From NCBI RefSeq assembly GCF_900107415.1, contig NZ_FNPX01000002.1:186001-250000 (forward strand): DNA of 64,000 bases. The letters are read 5' to 3'. Source of the stretch: Jannaschia faecimaris. Its GTDB lineage: Bacteria; Pseudomonadota; Alphaproteobacteria; Rhodobacterales; Rhodobacteraceae. The number at the start of each line of letters is the position of its first letter. Within the stretch, counting starts at the first letter, position 1. This document shows, one piece after another, positions 17,655-26,534 of the stretch. The notes beneath the pieces are model-generated. The model saw only the letters and a list, made by a program, of their open reading frames with translations. It did not search any database and was not told the origin of the DNA. A program made the position numbers and the translations under genes.

Positions 17655-18578
17655 ATGGCCGATATAGCCCTTCTGGACGGTGGCAACGGCCAGGAAATCA
17701 GCAAGCGTTCGCGGGGCGTCACTCATCCCCTTTGGTCTGTGGAGGTCATGTTCGAAACGCCGGAGCTGGTCGTAGATGTGCACTCGGAGTTTATCGAGGC
17801 CGGTGCGCGAGTTCTTACCGTCAACACCTACGCCGCGACGCCGACCCGCATGGAAAACCACGGCTATGGTGACCGCTTCGAGGAAGCACACGCCACCGCG
17901 ATCCAACTGGCCCGGAGCGCGATCGCGAAGTCGGGGCAGTCTGCGCACTACGTTCAGATCGCCGGTTGCCTGCCGCCGTTGGTGGCGAGCTTCAGATCCG
18001 AGGTCAGCAAGAACTACGCCGACTCCCTTGAGGAATTTCGGCGGATCGTTCGCGGCCAAGTGGAGCATGTCGATCTCTTCCTCATCGAAACCATGTCGAA
18101 TATCGAAGAGGCCTCTGCCGCACTGGACGCGGCAACGGAGGCAGGCAGGCCGGTCTATTTGGGCCTGACGCTGTCGGACGATATGTCCAACACACTTCGG
18201 TCCGGTGAACGGTTGGAAGCTGCCATTTCCGCCCTCGCGCGCAAAAGCCCTAATGGAATTCTACTCAATTGCTCCACGCCCGAGGCCATAACCAAGGCCA
18301 TGCCCATTCTCGCGCAATCGGGCATCAGGTTCGGTGGCTATGCCAATGGCTTCACATCCGTAGAGGCCTTTGAACCGGGCGGCACAGTCGATTCCCTCCG
18401 GGCGCGGCGGGATCTGTCTCCGGACGTGTATGCGGACTTTGTCGAGCAATGGGTTGATCTCGGCGCAACGATCGTGGGCGGATGTTGCGAAGTTGCCCCC
18501 GCGCACATCAAACATCTGGCTGACCGGCTGATTGCATCAGGACACACCATCGCGAACCTTGGCGGCGCGCCCGGCTGA
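17655..18578 (+). CDS. Homocysteine S-methyltransferase family protein
   Basis: The 307-residue protein has the Pfam S-methyl_trans barrel. The three zinc-binding cysteines are present: Cys206 in LLNCSTPEA and Cys277-Cys278 in VGGCCEVAP. The N-terminus LLDGGNGQEISKRS matches the usual LLDGGxGTxL opening, and VLTVNTYAATPTRM the conserved NTYxA segment. Such enzymes move a methyl group to homocysteine, from S-methylmethionine, betaine or similar donors; the donor here is unknown. It stands alone, with no betaine or methionine genes next to it. Confidence 0.87.
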   Translation: MADIALLDGGNGQEISKRSRGVTHPLWSVEVMFETPELVVDVHSEFIEAGARVLTVNTYAATPTRMENHGYGDRFEEAHATAIQLARSAIAKSGQSAHYVQIAGCLPPLVASFRSEVSKNYADSLEEFRRIVRGQVEHVDLFLIETMSNIEEASAALDAATEAGRPVYLGLTLSDDMSNTLRSGERLEAAISALARKSPNGILLNCSTPEAITKAMPILAQSGIRFGGYANGFTSVEAFEPGGTVDSLRARRDLSPDVYADFVEQWVDLGATIVGGCCEVAPAHIKHLADRLIASGHTIANLGGAPG

Positions 18579-19089
18579 ACGAAGCTCGACCCTGAGCCTT
18601 TGACTGGCATGGAAAGGGCTGCCCGGGCGACCGTCACAGGGCGAGGCGGGGAATCGCGGCCGCCAACGCCCCTAGTCAAAGGCTTGGCAACGCAAGCCCT
18701 CCGATCCGCCATAATCCGGCGCATGAACTGTGGCGGCGGCCATTTTCTGGCCCCTCAACCATCACCCGCCAATTGCGACCCGCCCGAAACCCGACCGCGC
18801 CGGTGACCTTTCAGCGCCACAAGGCGGCCGGGAACAGTCACAACTGTTTCACCTTCCGCATCAGTACGGGTGCCAGCGACCGCATCGTACTCCCTCGTTG
18901 CGGATCGGCCACGCGGTTGCGGCGAAGATGTGTCAGGAAGTGCAGATATCGAAACAATCGATGCCGATTGCGAAAATCATAGCGTGCAAACCGGCATGTT
19001 GGCACCTGTAATGGCCACAGTCGCACCCAGATCAGGCCACCACCGGGCGCTAACCTGATTCCAGTAACAAACCAGAACCGGAGCTTCCT
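18579..19089. other. Intergenic region with a long-range inverted repeat
   Basis: No gene is supported. The 11-bp repeat AGCCTTTGACT at 18595-18605 recurs inverted as AGTCAAAGGCT at 18674-18684, with 68 bases between. It could fold in RNA downstream of the methyltransferase gene. Confidence 0.4.
18595..18684. repeat. 11-bp perfect inverted repeat with 68-base spacer
   Basis: The arms are AGCCTTTGACT (18595-18605) and AGTCAAAGGCT (18674-18684). They begin 17 bases after the upstream stop codon. No transposase or target duplication is seen, so a mobile origin is only one possibility. Confidence 0.5.
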
Positions 19090-19650
19090 ATGGAACCGAT
19101 CTCGATGTCCCTTCTTGCGATCAGCTCCTGTGGCTTGGCCGCATGCCGCTCGGTCAGGGACGATGGTGTTATCGACTTTCCCGCACACCGCGTTGACGCG
19201 TCACCCCGCACGTCGGTCCTCGCGACCCTCGCCGCGGGCCTCAAGAAGCGCAAGCTTTTCGCACCCGGCCAATCCGACATGCTGCACGCCCTTGCGCGTT
19301 TTGCCGCCAGTCAGGGCCTGCGCATCGATATGCAGGTCTCCCTCTCCGCTCTGTTCGACGACGATGAAGATCGCGACGTGGCAAGCGCCCTGCGCCAGCG
19401 TCGCGTCGACGTCGTGATTTCCGATATGGACGGAACGCCGTTGTGCGGTGTCGAACTGCCTGCCGGACGCGGCCCCGCGTACCGCGATGCGGTCCGCCGC
19501 ATGGCATTTGACGGCGCTAAGCTGCCGCTGTTGACCCTGCACGACTACGCCGATTGGAATGTCTGCCGTTGCCAGCTGGTGAATGCACTTCGGCTGGACG
19601 ATGATCCGGTGAACGATCCGCAGGAAGAAGGCAGCGTCGAAGCCGCCTGA
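19090..19650 (+). CDS. DUF2726-like protein
   Basis: The 186-residue protein has the strand-helix pattern of DUF2726: a helical SDMLHALARFAASQGLRI start, the strand MQVSLSALF, the core VDVVISDMDGTPLCGVEL, and then GAKLPLLTL. DUF2726 is distantly related to PD-(D/E)xK nuclease folds, but its usual charged catalytic residues are not clear here. The N-terminal 25 residues are mildly hydrophobic and contain LAAC, although without a basic head. Its overall layout resembles the protein at 38136-38765. Function unknown. Confidence 0.55.
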   Translation: MEPISMSLLAISSCGLAACRSVRDDGVIDFPAHRVDASPRTSVLATLAAGLKKRKLFAPGQSDMLHALARFAASQGLRIDMQVSLSALFDDDEDRDVASALRQRRVDVVISDMDGTPLCGVELPAGRGPAYRDAVRRMAFDGAKLPLLTLHDYADWNVCRCQLVNALRLDDDPVNDPQEEGSVEAA

Positions 19651-19796
19651 TCCTGAAGTTACGCGACCGTGACCGCGGCCCCGGACCTGTCATCCGGGGC
19701 TGCGTTGCGTTTGTCCGTGGCGTCACGGCACCGCCATCCGCCTTGACCTGAACGGCCCTGCCCGTCACACCTCCTCAACCCGAGGAGGAGGCCAAG

Positions 19797-20924
19797 ATGC
19801 CGAGCCAACGCCGCGCCGCGATCACCGGATCGGGCGTTTTCACACCTTCGCAGATCATCACGAACGACGAGCTTGTTGTTGCCTTCAACGCCTACGCCGA
19901 TCGTCAGAACGCACTGCATGCCGATGCAATTGCGGCAGGCGAACGCGACGCCATCCCCCAGTCCAGCGCTGGTTTCATCAAGTCCGCCAGCGGGATCGAA
20001 CAACGCCACGTCCTAGACAAGGCCGGCGTACTGGACCCGGACCGGATGTATCCGCGTTTGGCCCCGCGCCCCGATGACGCACCATGCCAAATGGCCGAGA
20101 TGGCGGTTGCCGCCTGCACCGACGCGTTGGCGCAGGCGGGTGTGGACGCCGGAGAGATCGACGCGGTGATCTGCGCCGCCTCGAACCACGAACGCGCCTA
20201 CCCGGCGATCGCGATCGAGATTCAGGACCTGCTGGGCACCGGCGGCTTTGCCTTCGACATGAACGTCGCCTGTTCGTCGGCCACCTTCGGCATTCAGGCC
20301 GCCGCCGACATGATCCGCGCGGGGTCGATCCGTCGTGCCATCGTGGTGAACCCCGAAATCTGTTCTGCCCACCTCGAATGGCGCGACCGCGATTGCCATT
20401 TTATTTTCGGAGATGTCTGCACCGCCTTGGTGCTGGAGGCCGAGGACTTGGCGCAGAGCGACCATTTCGTCATCCGCTCGACCCGCTGTGCCACGCAGTT
20501 CTCCAACAATATCCGCAACAACGACGGATTCCTGCGCCGCACCCGCGACGCCATGGACGACCGGCGCGATATGCAGTTCGTGCAGAACGGCCGCAAGGTA
20601 TTCAAGGAAGTCTTGCCGATGGTGTCGAGGCACATCGCGGACCACATGGCCGACGAAGGTGTGGCACCCGACGACCTGAAGCGGCTCTGGCTGCATCAGG
20701 CGAACAAGGCAATGAACGACTTCATCGGCAAGAAGGTCCTGGGGCGCGTGCCCGACCCCGCCGAGCAGCCCAATATCCTTCAGGATTACGCCAACACGTC
20801 CTCCGCCGGGTCGATCATCGCCTTCACGAAATACTCCGCCGATCTGGGACCCGGCGACACCGGGCTTATCTGTTCGTTCGGGGCGGGCTATTCCGTTGGA
20901 TCTGTGCTGGTCACCCGCGCCTGA
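19797..20924 (+). CDS. Beta-ketoacyl-ACP synthase III-type enzyme (FabH-like)
   Basis: The 375-residue protein is a condensing enzyme starting fatty acid chains from acyl-CoA or acyl-ACP and malonyl-ACP. The catalytic triad is present: Cys159 in NVACSSATFG, His300 in LWLHQANKAMN and Asn333 in DYANTSSAGS. It is longer than typical FabH (about 320) and resembles, from memory, the Pseudomonas beta-ketodecanoyl-ACP synthase, sharing ISNDELV-, FIxxASGI- and RDRDxHFIFGD-like blocks. That would imply use of medium-chain starters. GAGGAGG precedes the ATG. The neighbour tdk follows after 40 bases. Confidence 0.87.
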   Translation: MPSQRRAAITGSGVFTPSQIITNDELVVAFNAYADRQNALHADAIAAGERDAIPQSSAGFIKSASGIEQRHVLDKAGVLDPDRMYPRLAPRPDDAPCQMAEMAVAACTDALAQAGVDAGEIDAVICAASNHERAYPAIAIEIQDLLGTGGFAFDMNVACSSATFGIQAAADMIRAGSIRRAIVVNPEICSAHLEWRDRDCHFIFGDVCTALVLEAEDLAQSDHFVIRSTRCATQFSNNIRNNDGFLRRTRDAMDDRRDMQFVQNGRKVFKEVLPMVSRHIADHMADEGVAPDDLKRLWLHQANKAMNDFIGKKVLGRVPDPAEQPNILQDYANTSSAGSIIAFTKYSADLGPGDTGLICSFGAGYSVGSVLVTRA

Positions 20925-20964
20925 CGGCCTTGCCCCCGGCAGCCCGGCGCGGCAAGGAGCGACC

Positions 20965-21567
20965 ATGGCCAAGCTGTATTTTCATTACTCCACCATGAAT
21001 GCAGGCAAGAGCACGCTGCTCCTGCAGGCGTCGTACAACTACATCGAGCGCGGGATGCAGACCTATCTGCTGACGGCGAACTTTGACGACCGCGCGGGGA
21101 CGGGACGCATCGCAAGCCGGATCGGCATCGATGCCGAGGCGGACACCTATGCGGCTACGACCGACCTTTACGAAATGATCGAGGCGCGCCTGGCGCAGGG
21201 ACCGTGTCACTGCGTCTTTCTGGACGAGGCGCAGTGGCTGTCGCGTGAACAGGTCTGGCAGTTGGCCCGCGCTGTCGATGATCTGGGCGTGCCGATCATG
21301 GCTTACGGGTTGCGCGTCGATTTTCGTGGAGAACTTTTTCCAGGCTCGGCCGCGCTTCTGGCTTTGGCGGACGATTTGCGCGAAGTGCGTACGATCTGTC
21401 ACTGCGGGCGCAAGGCGACGATGGTGATCCGCGTGGGCGAAGACGGGCAGGCCCTCTCCGAGGGCGCACAGGTCGAGGTCGGCGGTAACGACCGCTACGT
21501 CAGCCTGTGCCGCCGCCATTTCCGCGAAGCAACCGGCGACCGCGTCACGCCGGATCCGCCAGTCTAG
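20965..21567 (+). CDS. tdk: Thymidine kinase
   Basis: Tdk phosphorylates thymidine to dTMP in pyrimidine salvage. The 200-residue length is typical of the bacterial type II family. The P-loop MNAGKST is at residues 11-17, the DEAQWL catalytic segment lies near residue 90, and C-terminal cysteines in CHCGRKATM plus a later Cys form the zinc lasso. I chose the ATG at 20965, preceded by AAGGAG; an in-frame start at 20896 lies inside the FabH-like gene. The last four bases overlap the convergent amidohydrolase gene. Confidence 0.95.
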   Translation: MAKLYFHYSTMNAGKSTLLLQASYNYIERGMQTYLLTANFDDRAGTGRIASRIGIDAEADTYAATTDLYEMIEARLAQGPCHCVFLDEAQWLSREQVWQLARAVDDLGVPIMAYGLRVDFRGELFPGSAALLALADDLREVRTICHCGRKATMVIRVGEDGQALSEGAQVEVGGNDRYVSLCRRHFREATGDRVTPDPPV

Positions 21568-22892
21568 CCTGTCATCAGATCGCGCAGCAGCCGCTCGGCC
21601 CGCGCGATCACACGCGGCAGGTCGATGGTGATGACTTGACCGTCACGCACCACCTGCCGGCCTTCGACGAACAGGTCACGCACCCGGCGCGGCCCTGCCA
21701 GCAGAAGGGCGGCGCGGTCCCAACTGCCCGCAACCTCGACGCCCGACATGTCCCAGATGGCGATATCAGCGCGCATTCCCACGACAAGCCGCCCGATGTC
21801 GTCGCGGCCCAGCACCTGCGCCCCGCCTGCCGTGGCTACGCGCAGCGACTCCGCCCCCGACATCGCATCCGCGCCGTGCAATACCCGCTGCAAAAGCATC
21901 GCCTGCCGGGCCTCGTCCAGCAGGTTGGCCCGGTCGTTCGACGCGGACCCGTCGACACCCAGCCCCACCGGCAAGCCCGCGTCCAGCATCGCGCGCAGCG
22001 GCGCAATACCCGAGCCGAGGCGGCAGTTGGAACAAGGGCAATGGGCGACCCCGGTCCGGGTGCGGGCGAACAAGTCGATCTCGCCAGCGTCCAGCTTGAC
22101 GCAATGCGCGTGCCAGACATCTGGCCCGGTCCAGCCCAGGTCCTGCGCATATTGGCCGGGACGGCAGCCGAACATCGCCTCGGAGTAGCGCACGTCCTCC
22201 TCGTTTTCGGCCAGGTGGGTATGGAGCATCACGCCCTTGTCCCGCGCCAGAAGGGCCGCGTCGCGCATCAACTCCCGGCTGACCGAAAATGGCGAACAAG
22301 GAGCCACGCCGACGCGGCACATCGACCCTGTCGCGGGGTCGTGGAAGGCGTCGATTACCCGGATTGCATCGTTCAGGATTGCGCGTTCCCCTTCGACCAG
22401 CGAATCGGGGGGCAAGCCCCCCGCACTTTCGCCGATGGACATCGCGCCCCGGGTCGGGTGGAACCGAAGGCCGACCTCGTTCGCTGCGTGGATCGTGTCT
22501 TCCAGACGCACGCCGCTGGGAAACAGGTACAAATGGTCCGAAGACGTGGTGCAGCCCGAAAGCGCCAATTCCGCCAGCCCGATTTGCGTCGCGACATGCA
22601 CATGTTCCGGCGTGAAACGCGCCCAGATGGGATAAAGCGCCTTGAGCCACCCGAACAGGAGCGCATCCTGACCGGCAGGCACGGCACGGGTCAGCGTCTG
22701 ATAAAGATGGTGGTGCGTGTTCACGAGGCCCGGCGTAACAAAGCATCCGTTTGCGTCGATCACCTCACCCTGGTTCTGCAGCCCCGATCCGATCGCCGCG
22801 ATGACGCCATCGCGGATCAGGATGTCCGGGCCACCGGCGGCCGCATCCATCGTCAGGACGTCACCCGCCCCCCGGATCAGGATATCAGGCAT
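21564..22892 (-). CDS. Amidohydrolase, probably 8-oxoguanine deaminase
   Basis: The 442-residue protein is a metal-dependent deaminase of the TrzN/AtzA-like amidohydrolases. The HxH metal site is His60 and His62 (VNTHHHLYQTL); further ligands are in MLHTHLAENEED and the DGSASND region. The block HCPCSNCRLGSGIAP is close to that of Pseudomonas 8-oxoguanine deaminases and is the main ground for that call. Such enzymes convert 8-oxoguanine to urate. It overlaps the upstream phosphatase gene by eight bases, so both are co-translated. Other guanine- or cytosine-like substrates cannot be excluded. Confidence 0.8.
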   Translation of the reverse strand: MPDILIRGAGDVLTMDAAAGGPDILIRDGVIAAIGSGLQNQGEVIDANGCFVTPGLVNTHHHLYQTLTRAVPAGQDALLFGWLKALYPIWARFTPEHVHVATQIGLAELALSGCTTSSDHLYLFPSGVRLEDTIHAANEVGLRFHPTRGAMSIGESAGGLPPDSLVEGERAILNDAIRVIDAFHDPATGSMCRVGVAPCSPFSVSRELMRDAALLARDKGVMLHTHLAENEEDVRYSEAMFGCRPGQYAQDLGWTGPDVWHAHCVKLDAGEIDLFARTRTGVAHCPCSNCRLGSGIAPLRAMLDAGLPVGLGVDGSASNDRANLLDEARQAMLLQRVLHGADAMSGAESLRVATAGGAQVLGRDDIGRLVVGMRADIAIWDMSGVEVAGSWDRAALLLAGPRRVRDLFVEGRQVVRDGQVITIDLPRVIARAERLLRDLMTG

Positions 22893-23673
22893 TTAGCAGG
22901 GCCAATGCGGCGGCGTGCAACTCCGGTGTGGCAGCGGCGATGCAGGTGCCGCCGTCATGCGCCGGATTGCCCGACCAATCGGTCACGATACCGCCCGCCG
23001 CCCGTACCACTGCGATTGGAGCCACGATGTCGTAGGATTGCAGTCCCGCCTCGATCACCAGGTCGACATGCCCGCCGGACAAAAGCGCGTAAGCATAGCA
23101 ATCCATCCCATACCGCGTCAGCTGGCATTGGCGCGCGACGCGGTGGAACGCGGCCCCTTCATCCGGCGTACCGACTTCCGGAAAAGTGGTCAGAATCGTC
23201 GCCTGGGCCAGCGTACGGGTTTCACTGACAGCTAGCTGGCGGTGCTCTTCGCCTCGTGTCCAATGCGCTCCGAAGGACCCGCCCTCGAACCGCTCACCGG
23301 TGAAAGGCTGGTCGATAAGACCAAAAAGCGGCCCCTCCGCGTTGCGCAGACCAACGAGGACACCCCAGGTGGGCGTGCCCGAGATGAAACCCCGCGTCCC
23401 GTCGATCGGGTCGAGCACCCAGGTCAAGCCGCTGGTCCCCGCGACGGCCTCGGCCTCCTCGCCCAGGATGCCGTCGTCGGGGCGCAACTCGGCCAGGATC
23501 GCTCGCATCGCCGCTTCTGCCTCGCGGTCCGCGATGGTGACGGGGTCGAACGCTGCGGCCTTGCTTTCAACGGACAGCGGTCGGCGGAAGTGCCCAAGGG
23601 TCACGACACGCGCGGCGTCGGCCACCTTGTGGGCAACGGCCCGGATCGCTTCGTCGAAAGGTTCTGATTTCAT
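22885..23673 (-). CDS. hisN: Inositol-monophosphatase family enzyme, HisN-like
   Basis: The 262-residue protein is a Mg-dependent phosphatase. Metal-binding residues are seen in GILGEEAE (Glu72-Glu73), WVLDPIDGTRGF (Asp88, Asp91) and near the C-terminus in QSYDIVAPIAVVRAAGG. Within the family the GTPTWGVLVGL and DCYAYALLSGG segments resemble the histidinol-phosphatase branch of alphaproteobacteria, so a role in histidine synthesis is likely but not certain; inositol or nucleotide phosphatase activity is the alternative. It overlaps the deaminase gene that follows. Confidence 0.75.
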   Translation of the reverse strand: MKSEPFDEAIRAVAHKVADAARVVTLGHFRRPLSVESKAAAFDPVTIADREAEAAMRAILAELRPDDGILGEEAEAVAGTSGLTWVLDPIDGTRGFISGTPTWGVLVGLRNAEGPLFGLIDQPFTGERFEGGSFGAHWTRGEEHRQLAVSETRTLAQATILTTFPEVGTPDEGAAFHRVARQCQLTRYGMDCYAYALLSGGHVDLVIEAGLQSYDIVAPIAVVRAAGGIVTDWSGNPAHDGGTCIAAATPELHAAALALLNA

Positions 23674-23721
23674 GCGTCGCAGGTCGCATCCCGCTGCCAG
23701 ACGGTCAAGTCACCGCGCGGA

Positions 23722-24081
23722 TCAGGCCGCCCCCTCCGACAGTGAGCACGCCAGCTCGAACAAGCGGCGGCGTTGGTTCTTGGGCATCGCGTAGTAGGCG
23801 CGGACCAACTCCAACGATTCCTTATCGGCAACGATATCCTGACCCTCCGCAGACGCGGTGCCTTCCTTCAAGCCTTGAAAGAAATAATCGACGGGGACAT
23901 CGAGCGCTTCAGAAATTTCCCACAGGCGGGACGCCGAAACGCGGTTCGTGCCGGTTTCGTATTTCTGGATTTGCTGGAACTTGATTCCCACCGCCTCGGC
24001 GAGTTGCTGTTGCGTCATCCCCACCAGCCATCGCCGATGGCGTACACGTGCGCCCACATGCACATCCACGGGGTGTTTCAT
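23722..24081 (-). CDS. XRE-family transcriptional regulator
   Basis: The 119-residue protein has an N-terminal lambda-repressor-type helix-turn-helix over about residues 10-63, with TQQQLAEAVGIKFQQIQKYE as the core and NRVSASRLWEISEALDVP after it. The C-terminal half is short and helical. Near-identical small regulators, as I recall them, occur throughout the Rhodobacterales, often in several copies. The start at 24081 follows AAGGGATC on the minus strand. The 288-base region upstream is unusually AT-rich for this genome and probably holds its promoter. Confidence 0.88.
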   Translation of the reverse strand: MKHPVDVHVGARVRHRRWLVGMTQQQLAEAVGIKFQQIQKYETGTNRVSASRLWEISEALDVPVDYFFQGLKEGTASAEGQDIVADKESLELVRAYYAMPKNQRRRLFELACSLSEGAA

Positions 24082-24369
24082 TTGCGTGATCCCTTTCGGC
24101 GGCGATACTCTAAAACTCGGATTATGCTGACAGAGTTGCGGTGTGTTATCCCTATGCACAAACACAAAACTATCTTTTAGATATTGCTCACACCGCGATG
24201 GATGATCCATTGGGGCAAGGTCCCTCACGCCATCCGGAGTTTTCCCGGCGACCAAATTTCTCCTGTTTCCAGAGCGTTGCAAGATCGTGCCCGATATCAT
24301 CTGCCTGCGGAAAGGGCTTTCGCCCGCGCGCGTTAGTTGCAAGGTAACACAGGAAAAGCGGGACAAAAT

Positions 24370-25329
24370 ATGCGCGGATACGTTGTAACTGGGGCGGACG
24401 AAGCCGCTCTCATGTCCGATCAGGGCATTCCGGCACCTGATTCGGGTGAAGTCTCCCTTCGGATCGAGGCGACCGGCCTGAACTTCGCCGATCTGCTGAT
24501 GGTGAAGGGCACATATCAGGCGACCCCGCCCACCCCCTTCATTCCCGGTCTGGAAGTCTGCGGCACGGTAACCGCGATCGGCCCAAACACCAACGGCCCC
24601 GCCGTAGGCACGCGGGTTGCCGTGTTCGGCGGTCAGGGCGGGCTGGCCGAATACGGGGTTTTTCCGGTCGACCGCCTGGTGCCTGTACCGGAGGATATGC
24701 CATCGGACATCGCGGCGGGCTTCATCGTCGCGTGGTCGACCAGCCACCTTGCCCTGACGCACCGGGCCCGATTGCAACCCGGCGAACGCCTTGTCGTGCT
24801 GGGGGCGGCTGGCGGCGTCGGCCTGACAGCAGTGGAACTGGGGGCAAAAATGGGGGCCGACGTCATCGCGGTGGCCCGCGGGGCCGAAAAGCTCGCCGTC
24901 GCACGCGATCACGGCGCATGCCACCTCATTGATGCCGAGGCCACCGACCTGCGGGAACAGATCAAGGCCCTGGGCGGCGCGGACGTTGTGTATGACGCCG
25001 TCGGAGGTACCGCTGCCAAGGCGGCCTTCCGCGCCACCAACCCCGGCGGGCGCTATGTCGTGATCGGTTTCGCCAGCGGCGATGTTCCGGTGTTCCCGGC
25101 CAATCATCTCTTGGTCAAGAACGTCGACCTGATCGGGTTCTACTGGGGCGGCTACATGGAGTTTGATCCCAAGCCGGTGACAGACAGCATCGCAGCCCTG
25201 TTCGCGATGTACGAGTCCGGCGAGATCCGCCCTCACATCAGCCACGTCCTGCCACTTGAACAGGTTGAGGACGGCCTCGCCCTTCTGCGGGACCGCAAAT
25301 CAACTGGCAAAGTAGTCATTACGCCTTGA
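24370..25329 (+). CDS. NADPH:quinone reductase-like zinc-independent MDR
   Basis: The 319-residue protein belongs to the medium-chain dehydrogenase/reductase superfamily. The N-terminal GroES-like domain has GLNFADLLMVKGTYQ and FIPGLEVCGTV; the Rossmann domain has the nucleotide loop GAAGGVG near residues 145-151. The structural and catalytic zinc cysteines of alcohol dehydrogenases are missing, pointing to the quinone oxidoreductase branch. I chose the ATG at 24370, since the family starts at MRGYVV-like. The LysR gene downstream is convergent and so is not an obvious local regulator. Confidence 0.85.
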   Translation: MRGYVVTGADEAALMSDQGIPAPDSGEVSLRIEATGLNFADLLMVKGTYQATPPTPFIPGLEVCGTVTAIGPNTNGPAVGTRVAVFGGQGGLAEYGVFPVDRLVPVPEDMPSDIAAGFIVAWSTSHLALTHRARLQPGERLVVLGAAGGVGLTAVELGAKMGADVIAVARGAEKLAVARDHGACHLIDAEATDLREQIKALGGADVVYDAVGGTAAKAAFRATNPGGRYVVIGFASGDVPVFPANHLLVKNVDLIGFYWGGYMEFDPKPVTDSIAALFAMYESGEIRPHISHVLPLEQVEDGLALLRDRKSTGKVVITP

Positions 25330-25395
25330 AGTCGAGTGTGCGCTGTTCGATCGCGGCACTGCCATCCTAAGGTAAGTCGACAGCCCCACAACCTG

Positions 25396-26286
25396 TTAGC
25401 CGCTGACCAGAACCGGCCGCTTTCGTTCCGAGCGCAGCGAGCTATAGGTATCGCGGATAATCTCAAGCAGCCGCGCGCGTGCCGGATCGGGCGCGCCGGG
25501 CGCAGAGTAGAGTGAGATGCCCAGTTCGCCCAAATTCGGCAGGCTGCCACCATGGGGGACCGGGGCCAAGTCCATCATGTCGAATCCGTCGATCAGCACG
25601 TGGCAGGCCAGATCGGCGCTGACGGTTGCATCCACGGCCCGGTCGCTGTCGGCGGTCAGCGCCATTGCCCAGGGGATATCAGCCCGGTCCAGCGCGTCCT
25701 GCGCCGCCGCGCGGAAAATGCAATTCTGCGAAAACGCCAGGCGCAGCGGCCGCTGTTGCCACATCGTCCCGCCTTCCGCGCCGACCCAGATCAGGGGCAG
25801 ACGCACGATTTCCTGCCCACCGGCGTCGGGCGCGGCTTCGGTGGTCAGGATCACGTCGCAGGCCCCTTCAGCATACATCTCTTTGAGCATGCGGGTCGCA
25901 CCAGAGATCAGCGTGATCGTCACCCTGGGATAGTCTGCGGCAAAGGCCCGCAGGATCGCCGGAATACAGCGTGGAACAATGTCGTGGGGGACGCCCAGCC
26001 GGATCTCGCCCGCAGGCGCGCTCTCGCGCATTCGGTCCAGTAATTCGTCGTTCAGCATCAGCATCCGCCGGGCATAGGCCAGCACTAGCTCTCCTTGGGG
26101 GGTCAGCGTTACTCCCCGGCCCGTCCGGTCCAGCAACTGCACGTCCAGCGCCTCCTCCAATCGCTTGACCTGCATGGACACAGCGGATTGCGTCAGGTGC
26201 AGCAAAGCGGCGGCGCGCGTGACGCCGCCTGCGGCCACTACGGTCGCAAAGGCGCGGAGTGCGGTTGTATCAATATTTCGGACCAT
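25396..26286 (-). CDS. LysR-family transcriptional regulator
   Basis: This 296-residue regulator has the N-terminal winged helix-turn-helix (DTTALRAFATVVAAGGVTRAA... with LTQSAVSMQVKRLEEAL) and a periplasmic-binding-like effector domain from about residue 95. I chose the ATG at 26286 because AAGGAG lies six bases upstream; an in-frame start at 26325 lacks this. It is divergent from the BI-1 gene across 248 bases of AT-rich DNA, where its operator is likely to be. The effector is unknown. Confidence 0.9.
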   Translation of the reverse strand: MVRNIDTTALRAFATVVAAGGVTRAAALLHLTQSAVSMQVKRLEEALDVQLLDRTGRGVTLTPQGELVLAYARRMLMLNDELLDRMRESAPAGEIRLGVPHDIVPRCIPAILRAFAADYPRVTITLISGATRMLKEMYAEGACDVILTTEAAPDAGGQEIVRLPLIWVGAEGGTMWQQRPLRLAFSQNCIFRAAAQDALDRADIPWAMALTADSDRAVDATVSADLACHVLIDGFDMMDLAPVPHGGSLPNLGELGISLYSAPGAPDPARARLLEIIRDTYSSLRSERKRPVLVSG

Positions 26287-26534
26287 CTGATGCTCCTTCC
26301 CCGATAGGCTAGCAACCCGGAACAATCAAAGGAAGTTCGAAGGCCTTATGTCATCCATCACCAAAAGCGATGGCATCAATAGGGGAACTGCGACATTTCA
26401 ATAGCTAATATCAATCAAAAAGCGACCAAACGATGATAATGACCGCTTGAAAATCGCTCCGGTGCGCCCGATATTCCCTCGTGAGGGGCGCATACCGCGC
26501 TCCACCCAACGTGTTATCCTTCTGGAGGAGCCTA

